A stretch of 64,000 nucleotides of DNA, from the NCBI GenBank assembly GCA_902791865.1, contig CADAXK010000015.1, forward strand, positions 53,163-117,162. The letters run 5' to 3'. The first letter of the stretch is position 1; each line of letters begins with the position of its first letter. The stretch is from an uncultured Bacteroidia bacterium. GTDB lineage: Bacteria; Bacteroidota; Bacteroidia; Bacteroidales; ML635J-15. The translations under genes and the position numbers were made by a program. A model generated the notes under the pieces. The model was not told the origin of the DNA, searched no databases, and saw nothing but the letters and a program-made list of their open reading frames with translations. This document shows positions 44,180-51,493 of this stretch, in pieces.

Positions 44180-44552
44180 TGCTCCAACAAACTGCATCAC
44201 ACGCGATGTAGTCGAAATGGCAGAAAAGACTGGAAATGTTTATGAATCAGTTGTCATCTGCTCGAAGATGGCTGATCAGGTAAATGCCGACATCAGAAAG
44301 GAACTTTACAAAAAGCTCGAAGAGTTTTCGACCTTTAACGACAATCTTGAGGAAATCCATGAGAACCGCGAGCAGATTGAGGTGTCGAAATATTACGAAA
44401 AGTTGCCGAAGCCTACCAATATCGCTATTGAGGAATTCATGGCTGACAATGTTTACTACACCAACCAGGATATTAACATCAAGAAGGTTGAAGCTGAAGA
44501 AGAACAGGAACCTGTAGTTGCAGAAGTTCAGCAACCAGAACCACAAGAATAG
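44160..44552 (+). CDS. rpoZ: RNA polymerase omega subunit (Rpb6-like, Bacteroidota type)
   Basis: The 130-residue protein has the core of the Bacteroidota omega/Rpb6 family: TNCITRDVVEMAEKTGNVYE, then VVICSKMADQVNADIRKEL, and a Bacteroidota-specific helical extension SKYYEKLPKPTNIAIEEFMA. The C-terminal tail is acidic (KKVEAEEEQEP). It helps RNA polymerase assemble. The reading frame starts inside the 3' end of bamD and coaBC starts six bases after its stop. Confidence 0.9.
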   Translation: MDYKKTNAPTNCITRDVVEMAEKTGNVYESVVICSKMADQVNADIRKELYKKLEEFSTFNDNLEEIHENREQIEVSKYYEKLPKPTNIAIEEFMADNVYYTNQDINIKKVEAEEEQEPVVAEVQQPEPQE

Positions 44553-44558
44553 CATAGT

Positions 44559-45758
44559 ATGCTCAACGGAAAGCACATATTGCTCGGTGTAACAGGAAGT
44601 ATTGCCGCCTATAAGGCCGCAAATATTGTCCGTTTGCTCGTTACGCAGGGCGCCGAAGTAAAGATTGTGATGACTCCGTTGGCAAAGCAGTTTATTACTC
44701 CGCTGACACTCGCAACGTTGGCGAAGAATCCCATCTACGTCGATTTCTTCAATCCCGAAAACGGCGAGTGGAATTCGCACGTGAGCCTTGGAATTTGGTC
44801 AGATGCCTATCTTATTGCTCCCGCTACCGCCAACACCATCGGAAAGATGGCAAACGGAATAGCCGACAATCTGTTGCTCACATCATACCTTTCGGCAAAA
44901 TGCCCGGTTTTTGTTGCTCCGGCAATGGACTTGGATATGTTTGCCCATCCAGCAGTGCAGAAAAACATCGAGACACTGAAGTCGTACGGCGTGCATTTCA
45001 TTGATGCCGAGGATGGCGAACTGGCAAGCGGACTTGTCGGAAAAGGTCGTTTGGCGGCTCCTGAGAAAATTGTCGAAAGCCTTGATGCTTTTTTCAACGG
45101 ACAGATGTCGCTGACGGGAAAGAAGGTAATGGTAACCGCTGGTCCGACCTACGAAAAGATTGATGCCGTGCGCTTTATCGGCAACTATTCGTCTGGAAAG
45201 ATGGGTTATGCCATAGCCGAGGAATGTGCAAGTCGTGGGGCAGTGGTTGTTCTGGTTTCTGGACCGACATCGCTGAATGTCCACAACGGCAACATAAAGT
45301 TGGTTAGGGTTAACTCGGCACGCGAAATGTACGAGGCTTGCAACAGCGAATTTCCGCAATGCAATGCCGCCGTGCTTTCGGCAGCTGTGGCCGACTTCAC
45401 TCCGCAGAACGTTTCGGACACCAAAATCAAGCGCAAGGACAATAACCTTGAAATCACGCTCAAGCCTACCGATGATATTGCAGCAAGCCTTGGAAAGCAA
45501 AAAGGCGACCGCGTTCTGGTCGGTTTCGCCCTCGAAAAGGAAAACGAACTCGAAAATGCCATCGGCAAGCTCGAACGCAAAAACTTTGATTTCATCGTGC
45601 TCAACTCGATGAACGACAAGGGCGCAGGATTCAACCACGACACCAACAAGATTACAATCATCAACCGTAGCAAGGAAGTGAAAAACTACGACCTGAAGTC
45701 AAAAGTTATGGTTGCAAAGGATATTGTTGATGAAATAGAAAAACTTTTAAAGCCTTGA
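44559..45758 (+). CDS. coaBC: Bifunctional phosphopantothenoylcysteine decarboxylase/synthetase CoaBC
   Basis: The 399-residue enzyme carries out two steps of coenzyme A synthesis. The decarboxylase part (1-180) has LLGVTGSIAAYKAANIV, the catalytic histidine H74 in WNSHVSLG, and PAMDLDMF at 121-128. In the substrate-clamp region the text is ELASGLVGKGR, with serine 157 where many CoaBC proteins have cysteine. The synthetase part (about 190-399) has VTAGPTYEKIDAVRFIGNYS, SSGKMGYAIAEE and LNSMNDKGAGFNHDTNKITI. Length is normal. Confidence 0.96.
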   Translation: MLNGKHILLGVTGSIAAYKAANIVRLLVTQGAEVKIVMTPLAKQFITPLTLATLAKNPIYVDFFNPENGEWNSHVSLGIWSDAYLIAPATANTIGKMANGIADNLLLTSYLSAKCPVFVAPAMDLDMFAHPAVQKNIETLKSYGVHFIDAEDGELASGLVGKGRLAAPEKIVESLDAFFNGQMSLTGKKVMVTAGPTYEKIDAVRFIGNYSSGKMGYAIAEECASRGAVVVLVSGPTSLNVHNGNIKLVRVNSAREMYEACNSEFPQCNAAVLSAAVADFTPQNVSDTKIKRKDNNLEITLKPTDDIAASLGKQKGDRVLVGFALEKENELENAIGKLERKNFDFIVLNSMNDKGAGFNHDTNKITIINRSKEVKNYDLKSKVMVAKDIVDEIEKLLKP

Positions 45759-45760
45759 TT

Positions 45761-46663
45761 ATGAAAAAGATTGTTTCCATTATCGTCGCAATGCTCGTGG
45801 CTGTGGCTGCTATGGCTCAGGAGTTTGAATGTCAGATTCAGATTTCGCATCAGCAGCTTCAGGGAACCAACTACGAGAAGATTTTTCAGGAGATGCGCAA
45901 GGACTTGTACGAGTTCATCAACAATACAAAGTGGACTAACAATGTGTTTTCCAAGAATGAGCGTATCGAGTGCAACATTTCCATTACCGTTGAAAAGGAA
46001 GTCGCTTCCGACGAGTACTCTGGCAAGATACAGGTAACATCGTCGCGACCGGTTTACGGCACTTCGTATATGTCGCCGCTTTTCAACTATCTTGACGACA
46101 AGTTCCAGTTCAAGTATGTCGAAATGGAACCTATTGAGTTCAATCCCAATGTGTTTACAAGTAATTTGTCGGCGGTGATTGCCTACTACTGCTACATAAT
46201 GCTTGGTTTGGACTACGACAGTTTCGGTTCGCAGGCTGGTACGCAATACTACCAGATGGCAGAAAAGATTGTGCAGAACGCACAGGGCGCACAAGAACCG
46301 GGTTGGAAGCAGTACGAAAGCACAAAGAACCGCTACTGGCTTACCGAAAATCTGCTCAACGACCAGTATTCGGGCTTCCGCGATTTTATGTACACTTATC
46401 ATCGTCAAGGTTTGGATAGGCTTGCCGACAAACCAAGTGATGCTCGTGCTTCGGTAGAAGAATCGCTCGAAAGCCTCAGGTCGATGCACCGCCGTCGTCC
46501 GGGTTCGTTCCTGATGTCGCTTGTTAGTACCGTAAAGAGTGATGAAATCATAAATATTTTCTCCGACGGCTTCTCCGACGAAAAGGCGCGCGTTGCAAAC
46601 CTAATGAAAGAAATCGATGCTGCAAACTCAAGCAAGTACGACAAGATAACTCGTTCGGAATAA
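45761..46663 (+). CDS. DUF4835 secreted protein (PorD-like)
   Basis: The 300-residue product has a signal peptide (MKKIVSIIVAMLVAVAAMAQ) and the DUF4835 pattern: ECQIQISHQQLQGTNYEKIF, RIECNISITVEKEVASDEYS, SRPVYGTSYMSPLFNYLDDK, FNPNVFTSNLSAVIAYYCYI and SEKARVANLMKEIDAAN-like end. Some annotations call this family the T9SS protein PorD, but it also occurs in relatives without that system, so the name is left open. The ATG at 45761 is used; a TTG at 45755 is also in frame. The stop TAA shares its last base with the recN ATG. Confidence 0.85.
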   Translation: MKKIVSIIVAMLVAVAAMAQEFECQIQISHQQLQGTNYEKIFQEMRKDLYEFINNTKWTNNVFSKNERIECNISITVEKEVASDEYSGKIQVTSSRPVYGTSYMSPLFNYLDDKFQFKYVEMEPIEFNPNVFTSNLSAVIAYYCYIMLGLDYDSFGSQAGTQYYQMAEKIVQNAQGAQEPGWKQYESTKNRYWLTENLLNDQYSGFRDFMYTYHRQGLDRLADKPSDARASVEESLESLRSMHRRRPGSFLMSLVSTVKSDEIINIFSDGFSDEKARVANLMKEIDAANSSKYDKITRSE

Positions 46664-48318
46664 TGATTAGGAACCTTTCAGTCAGAAATTATATTCTAAT
46701 TGAAAAACTCGACATTGACTTCAATTCGGGTTTTTCCGTTATTACTGGCGAGACAGGTTCGGGAAAATCAATGATTATAGGTGCAATTTCGCTACTTCTG
46801 GGCAAGCGCGCCGACACCGATGTTCTTCTTTTCAAGGACAAGAAATGCGTAATTGAAGCCACATTTGACATTAAAAATCTCGGATTGAAGGACCTGTTTG
46901 CCGAGAACGAGGTTGACTATTCCGACGAAACCATTGTTAGGCGCGAAATCCTTCCCGAAGGCAAGTCAAGGGCATTCGTGAACGACATGCCTGTGACATT
47001 GACTGTACTAAAGACAATTACTGACAATTTCCTTGATTTGCATTCACAGCACGAAAACTTGTCGCTCACGACTTTGCCTTACCGTCTGCGCATTGTCGAT
47101 TCGGCTGCAGGAACATTGTCACTTTTCGATGAATACAAGCAGATATATGCCGAATATCAGTCGCTTGAGAATCTTTTGACAAAGAAAAAGAGCGAATTAT
47201 CAAAGATATTGCGAGACATAGACTATTATCGCTTTCAGGCTCAGGAAATTGAGAATGCAAAGCTTGTTGCCGACGATGAAATGGATGAGCTTGAGGCACG
47301 TGCTTCGATGCTCGAGAATGCCGAGGAGATAAAATCGGCTTTGTATGAAACTTCCAATTTGTTTGATGCTGGTGAATATTCGGCAAGTATGCTGCTGAAG
47401 CAAATGCGCAGCAACCTTGCAAAAATAGCCAAGACATTCAAGCCAGCCGATGAACTTGAAAATAGGGTGGAGTCGGCATTAGTTGAATTGTCGGATATAA
47501 ATGATACGATTGGTAAACTGCTGTCGCAGGTGGAAGTAAACCCGCAGCAATTGCAAGCTACCAACGATCGCATTGACTTGCTAATGGGGCTTATGACCAA
47601 GCATCGTGTAGCTAATATTGCAGAACTCAAGCAGAAGTACGAGGAATACAAGGGCTATGTTGACAACAGCGGTAATCTTGAGGATGAAATTGCCGAACTT
47701 GAGAAGCAACATTCCGCCAAGGCGAAGGAAGTGAAAGCAGCTGCCGAGAATCTGAGCAAGAAGCGTTCGGCTTCGTTCAAGAAGACGCAGGAATATGTAA
47801 ACTCGATGCTTCACGACCTGGGAATGCCACACGGAGTGTTTGAGATAGGCAACGAAATCACCGAAGTTTCGCCCAACGGCATCGACAATATTTCCTTCCT
47901 TTTCAGTGCCAACAAGGCCGTAGCGGTACAGCCGATAGAGAAGGTTGCTTCGGGTGGCGAGTTGTCTCGCCTGATGCTTGCGCTCAAGTCGCTTATGGCT
48001 GGCTCTATGAACATTCCTACCATACTTTTCGACGAGATTGACACTGGCGTTTCGGGCGAGATTGCTGCCCGTATGGGCAAGATTATGCAGCGCATTGCCG
48101 AGAATGTGCAGGTGTTGAGCATTACGCATCTTCCGCAGGTTGCGGCTATGGGCAGCGAGCATTTCAAGGTTTACAAGCATACCGACGACCAGCGCACAAT
48201 TTCCAGCATCAAGAAACTCACTGCCGACGAGCGCATTACTGAAATTGCCTCGATGATGAGTGGCGAGAAGCTTACGCCAGAGGCACTGGAGAACGCGAAG
48301 GTGCTGCTGGGAAAGTAA
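46663..48318 (+). CDS. recN: DNA repair protein RecN
   Basis: The 551-residue SMC-like ATPase acts at double-strand breaks. It starts MIRNLSVRNYILIEKLDIDF with Walker A GETGSGKSM, has two long coiled-coil arms (about 150-360, for example LENLLTKKKSELSKILRDID), and ends with the ABC part VASGGELSRLMLALK, ILFDEIDTGVSGEIAARMG and ITHLPQVAAMG. Length and order are normal. The start codon overlaps the DUF4835 stop by one base. Two hipB-type operator copies begin two bases after its stop. Confidence 0.97.
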   Translation: MIRNLSVRNYILIEKLDIDFNSGFSVITGETGSGKSMIIGAISLLLGKRADTDVLLFKDKKCVIEATFDIKNLGLKDLFAENEVDYSDETIVRREILPEGKSRAFVNDMPVTLTVLKTITDNFLDLHSQHENLSLTTLPYRLRIVDSAAGTLSLFDEYKQIYAEYQSLENLLTKKKSELSKILRDIDYYRFQAQEIENAKLVADDEMDELEARASMLENAEEIKSALYETSNLFDAGEYSASMLLKQMRSNLAKIAKTFKPADELENRVESALVELSDINDTIGKLLSQVEVNPQQLQATNDRIDLLMGLMTKHRVANIAELKQKYEEYKGYVDNSGNLEDEIAELEKQHSAKAKEVKAAAENLSKKRSASFKKTQEYVNSMLHDLGMPHGVFEIGNEITEVSPNGIDNISFLFSANKAVAVQPIEKVASGGELSRLMLALKSLMAGSMNIPTILFDEIDTGVSGEIAARMGKIMQRIAENVQVLSITHLPQVAAMGSEHFKVYKHTDDQRTISSIKKLTADERITEIASMMSGEKLTPEALENAKVLLGK

Positions 48319-48319
48319 T

Positions 48320-48377
48320 TACACCCTATCGGGTATATAATTATAGAATATAGCGTAATTATGCCTTATCGGGTATA
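48320..48377. promoter_or_regulatory. Two HipB-type operator copies downstream of recN and the hipA remnant
   Basis: TACACCCTATCGGGTATA (48320-48337) and TATGCCTTATCGGGTATA (48360-48377) match the three copies upstream of hipB. They lie beyond the end of the hipA remnant, with no promoter need there. Confidence 0.8.
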
Positions 48378-48384
48378 AAAAGCA

Positions 48385-48487
48385 TTATTTGTACATCAAT
48401 CCATCCGATATTTTCAGCAACCTGCTTTCTATCAGTCTAATGGATTCCTGCAGCTTTGTCCTTGAAATATATCCGAGCCTGCTTCAT
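48385..48487 (-). pseudogene. hipA: hipA remnant: both ends kept, middle lost, frame broken
   Basis: The ATG at 48487 overlaps the hipB stop in the ATGA manner usual for hipBA operons. The first 15 codons give MKQARIYFKDKAAGI, like the start of HipA kinases, then a stop comes at 48437. In the next frame the same DNA runs on as RTKLQESIRLIESRLLKISD to a stop at 48385, which resembles the last helix of HipA proteins. So some 300 or more codons seem to have been deleted between the first and last parts, with a frame change. No HipA kinase activity can remain. The reading of the C-terminal piece is less sure than that of the N-terminal piece. Confidence 0.65.
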
Positions 48488-48696
48488 TTGTCATTATTGT
48501 TATATCGTGCAGGCTGCATCTCGTAGCCGAAAAGTTCCAATAGCTGATTTACCTTGTCGAGCCTTAATGTCGGTTTGCCCTGTTCCAGGTCGCGAACGAA
48601 ACGCAAACCTAAACCGGATTTCATTGCAAGGTCTTCCTGCGTAAGCTTATTCTTTTTGCGCAGTTCCTTTACCGTTGATGATAATATTGTCTTCAT
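48484..48696 (-). CDS. HipB-type helix-turn-helix regulator (orphan antitoxin)
   Basis: The 70-residue protein is a small Xre-type DNA-binding protein with the helix-turn-helix LTQEDLAMKSGLGLRFVRDL at about 19-38, followed by EQGKPTLRLDKVNQLLELFG, as in HipB-like antitoxins. It would bind the five 18-bp operators around it and repress its own promoter. Its toxin partner hipA is reduced to a remnant downstream, so HipB now probably acts alone, or on other copies of the operator. The gene is intact. Confidence 0.88.
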   Translation of the reverse strand: MKTILSSTVKELRKKNKLTQEDLAMKSGLGLRFVRDLEQGKPTLRLDKVNQLLELFGYEMQPARYNNNDK

Positions 48697-48700
48697 AAAT

Positions 48701-48800
48701 TATACCTTATCGGGTACAAAAGTAGTAAAAATATTTTAGATTACACCCTATCGGGTATAAAATCGTAAGAATATAAAATAATTATACCTTATCGGGTATA
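48701..48800 (-). promoter_or_regulatory. hipB promoter with three operator copies
   Basis: Operators TATACCTTATCGGGTACA (48701-48718), TACACCCTATCGGGTATA (48742-48759) and TATACCTTATCGGGTATA (48783-48800) carry inverted TACC/GGTA ends. On the minus strand a -7 box TACTTTTG (48724-48717) overlaps the first, and the second covers the -33 zone. The layout is that of a self-repressed promoter. Confidence 0.8.
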
Positions 48801-48889
48801 AAATAGAGTGTCATTCCGCAAGTTTATGGGGTTCTATTGCTTTGTCATTCCTTAGGCATCTCGGTAGCAAGGCAGGCATGCTGTCTAGC

Positions 48890-48953
48890 AGTTCGGTTCG
48901 ACTTTTTGTCTGTTAGCCTGTCAGCCTTTTAGCCTTCAAGCCTTTTTGCCTTC
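48890..48953. repeat. Dispersed 'gttagcctgtcagccttttagcc' repeat
   Basis: This is an inverted copy of the AGGCTAAAAGGCTGACAGG family, lying right up to the stop of the DUF4173 gene. Confidence 0.75.
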
Positions 48954-50474
48954 CTATCTTATTAGGTCGAACCAGTCGGAATCGAAGTCGATATTGTTGA
49001 GGTATCCGCTTTGTTTAAGTTTTCGATATGCCCATTCATCGGCGTAATTCCATTCCAAGAAACTTAGGTTTTCGTATTCTTCTACGAATTCGCGGGCTTT
49101 CATCTTTATTAGGATTTCGTACTTCTTTGAGGATATGAAGTAGTCCATGTGAGTGTCGAATTTCATGGCCTGCTGCTGTTGCTGGTCAATGACATCAAGT
49201 TCTGCTCTTGTCTTTACAAGTAAGGGCAGTGCCGAATTGTCGAGTTTTGCCATGAACGAGTATTCGATGAACGAGCTGTCGCTGTGTGAAAAATTGTAAT
49301 CTGCGATTACAACATGCCAGTTTACAAGTGCCGATAGCGAAATCACCACCATAAATGCATAGCTGTTAACCTTGAAGAGGTAGTACATAGTTTTGCGATG
49401 GCTTACCTTTATCATTATGGAAATCAGACCCACAATAACTAGCACAAGGAAGAAGAAAACTATGATTCGTCCAAATGCCAGTCCGAAGTATTTTACATAC
49501 CAGAAATTTCTTATACCAACCGAAACCGTCATTATGCAGTTTTGTGCAAGCCATATCATGGTCAGAATCTTGAGCAGCTTGTTGCGACTGTAGAAGTTGA
49601 GGTTTTCGCGGAAGAACAGCAGTGCAATCATCTGCGATATGAGTATGGCAAATGTCAGTATCCATGTGCCTTCGTGTACAAATTCCTTCAGGAAAGATCC
49701 GTCCCACGAGAATAACCACACATAGCGAATATCGCTTATGTTGAAGAATAAGAGCACAATGTTTAGCATTCCGAGTAGCATCACGCCGAAAAAGTTGCGG
49801 TTCTTGAGTGTCTGCGATAGACCGCGTAGAAATCTTCTTTTGCGTTTGCGTACAATTGTTATGTCTTTGCCAGCCTCGTAGGTCATAAGTTTTTCGGTCT
49901 TTTTGCGGAAAGCGAAGTTGGCGAAGACAAGTCCAAGCAGGAATAGCAGGATAAACTTGAAATTAAGCGATTGTATTATGTCGCTGACCCATTCGCCAAA
50001 TTTGGAACTGCCAAGCGAATACAGAATTACGAATGCCATTGTTATCACAAACGCGAGCACTGTGAGCCAGAAAATCTTGCTTTTTTTCATCTTGGGTTCG
50101 CCGTCCTCATGCTTTTTGTGAACCTGCGGAACAAACGATAGTGCAGCATTGCGGAACGATTCGAAGGCCGCATACATGTAGCTGCGGTATTCCTTGAAAG
50201 CAATAATGCTATTGCAGGTAAAAAACATGAGTATGTTGACGAAAATCGTCCAGTTAGTGTGCGAATACAGCACTGCAAGCGATGTCGTCAAAAGTATAAG
50301 CAATGCGGTGATTGTCAGTTTGTTGAATTTGAACGGACGATTTAGGAATATCATTATCGGAATTGTTATCCATTCGAGGATTACAAGGTTTAATCCGATG
50401 TTTTTTTCAAAGAATAACATCGTGAATGCCAGTGCGGTAGTCACCGATGCAAAGATATATGCAAGTCTTTTCAT
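48954..50474 (-). CDS. DUF4173-type multi-pass membrane protein
   Basis: The 506-residue protein has about 11-12 membrane segments (for example FWLTVLAFVITMAFVILYSL, FILLFLLGLVFANFAF, IIVFFFLVLVIVGLISIMI) and a C-terminal soluble tail with FLEWNYADEWAYRKLKQSGY. This resembles DUF4173/DUF4153 proteins. Function is unknown. A cytoplasmic basic loop RKRKRRFLRGLSQTLKNRNF lies in the middle. It stands alone between the hipB locus and the zinc-ribbon gene and is transcribed leftward. Confidence 0.78.
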   Translation of the reverse strand: MKRLAYIFASVTTALAFTMLFFEKNIGLNLVILEWITIPIMIFLNRPFKFNKLTITALLILLTTSLAVLYSHTNWTIFVNILMFFTCNSIIAFKEYRSYMYAAFESFRNAALSFVPQVHKKHEDGEPKMKKSKIFWLTVLAFVITMAFVILYSLGSSKFGEWVSDIIQSLNFKFILLFLLGLVFANFAFRKKTEKLMTYEAGKDITIVRKRKRRFLRGLSQTLKNRNFFGVMLLGMLNIVLLFFNISDIRYVWLFSWDGSFLKEFVHEGTWILTFAILISQMIALLFFRENLNFYSRNKLLKILTMIWLAQNCIMTVSVGIRNFWYVKYFGLAFGRIIVFFFLVLVIVGLISIMIKVSHRKTMYYLFKVNSYAFMVVISLSALVNWHVVIADYNFSHSDSSFIEYSFMAKLDNSALPLLVKTRAELDVIDQQQQQAMKFDTHMDYFISSKKYEILIKMKAREFVEEYENLSFLEWNYADEWAYRKLKQSGYLNNIDFDSDWFDLIR

Positions 50475-50592
50475 GTCTTTTGCGCTTAAACCAAAATTAA
50501 TTAAATAACAAACATTGTGCCTTAATATTGTATTGTCATCCTAAAAAATTGTTTTAATAAATTTTTTATGACATTGTTGTGAAAAAAAATAA

Positions 50593-50600
50593 TAACTTTG
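50593..50600 (+). promoter_or_regulatory. -7 promoter box of the zinc-ribbon protein gene
   Basis: TAACTTTG is 48 bases before the ATG at 50649. Confidence 0.5.
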
Positions 50601-50648
50601 CAACCTATTTTTCAGACATAAATACGAATCCGATAAACAATTATTGAG

Positions 50649-51401
50649 ATGGCAGAAAACGAAAAGAAGAACGAACTTACAGTAACCGAAAAACTGAAGA
50701 ACTTATACAGGCTTCAACTTGTTGATTCTAAACTTGATGAGATAAAAACTCTCCGTGGTGAACTTCCTTTGGAAGTGCGCGATCTCGAGGACGAAATCGC
50801 AGGTCTCGAAACACGTATCAGCAACTACAAGCAGGAAATAAAGGATTTTAACTCACAGATTTCCGTCGCTGAGCGCAAGAGAACAGAAGCACAGGCTTTG
50901 CTGAAGAGATATCAGGAACAGCAGAACAATGTAAGGAACAACAGGGAATTCGATGCTTTGACAAAGGAAATCGAAAACCAGGATCTTGACATTCAGTTGG
51001 CAGAGAAGAGCATCAGGGTTAGCAAGGAAGAAATCGAAAATAGAAACAATATGATTTCGGAAGCAAAGGAACGCCTTGCAGAACGTCGCAAAGACCTTGA
51101 CATGAAAAAGGTTGAACTTGACGGCATCATTTCCGAAACCAAGACCGAAGAGGAAAAGCTTAATGCGGAGCGCGAAGAAATTTCACAGACTATCGAACCG
51201 CGTTTGCTTTTTGCTTACACACGTATCCGCAACAATGCTCGCAACAAGCTTGCTGTTGTAACAATCGAGCGTGATGCTTGTGGCGGTTGCTACAACAAGA
51301 TTCCGCCTCAGAGGCAGTTGGATATCAAGTCGAGCAAGAAAATCATACCTTGCGAATATTGCGGTAGAATCTTGGTTGATCCCGAAATACTTGAAAAATA
51401 G
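50649..51401 (+). CDS. Coiled-coil protein with C4 zinc ribbon
   Basis: The 250-residue cytoplasmic protein is a long coiled coil (about 10-190, for example ISVAERKRTEAQALLKRYQE and NIQ-type heptads) ended by a zinc ribbon: two cysteines in DACGGCYNKIPPQRQ and two in IPCEYCGRILV. This is the C4-type zinc-ribbon family found through many bacteria. It may bind RNA, or another factor, through the ribbon. The role is not settled. Codon use suggests good expression. A perfect UUCG-loop terminator follows the stop. Confidence 0.85.
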   Translation: MAENEKKNELTVTEKLKNLYRLQLVDSKLDEIKTLRGELPLEVRDLEDEIAGLETRISNYKQEIKDFNSQISVAERKRTEAQALLKRYQEQQNNVRNNREFDALTKEIENQDLDIQLAEKSIRVSKEEIENRNNMISEAKERLAERRKDLDMKKVELDGIISETKTEEEKLNAEREEISQTIEPRLLFAYTRIRNNARNKLAVVTIERDACGGCYNKIPPQRQLDIKSSKKIIPCEYCGRILVDPEILEK

Positions 51402-51416
51402 TAATATGCTAATACT

Positions 51417-51445
51417 GAACCTATCTTCGGATAGGTTCTTTTTTT
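51417..51445 (+). terminator. Terminator with UUCG loop after the zinc-ribbon gene
   Basis: GAACCTATC (51417-51425) and GATAGGTTC (51430-51438) pair around TTCG and are followed by seven T residues. Confidence 0.9.
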
Positions 51446-51493
51446 GTTTAGAGCTAAGAAAAAATCAGTTAATATTTTAAATTTGAGAGAGTT

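Noticed and set aside
44883..45638. Minus-strand frame of 251 codons within coaBC
   Set aside because: It is a shadow of coaBC; no start signal or domain.
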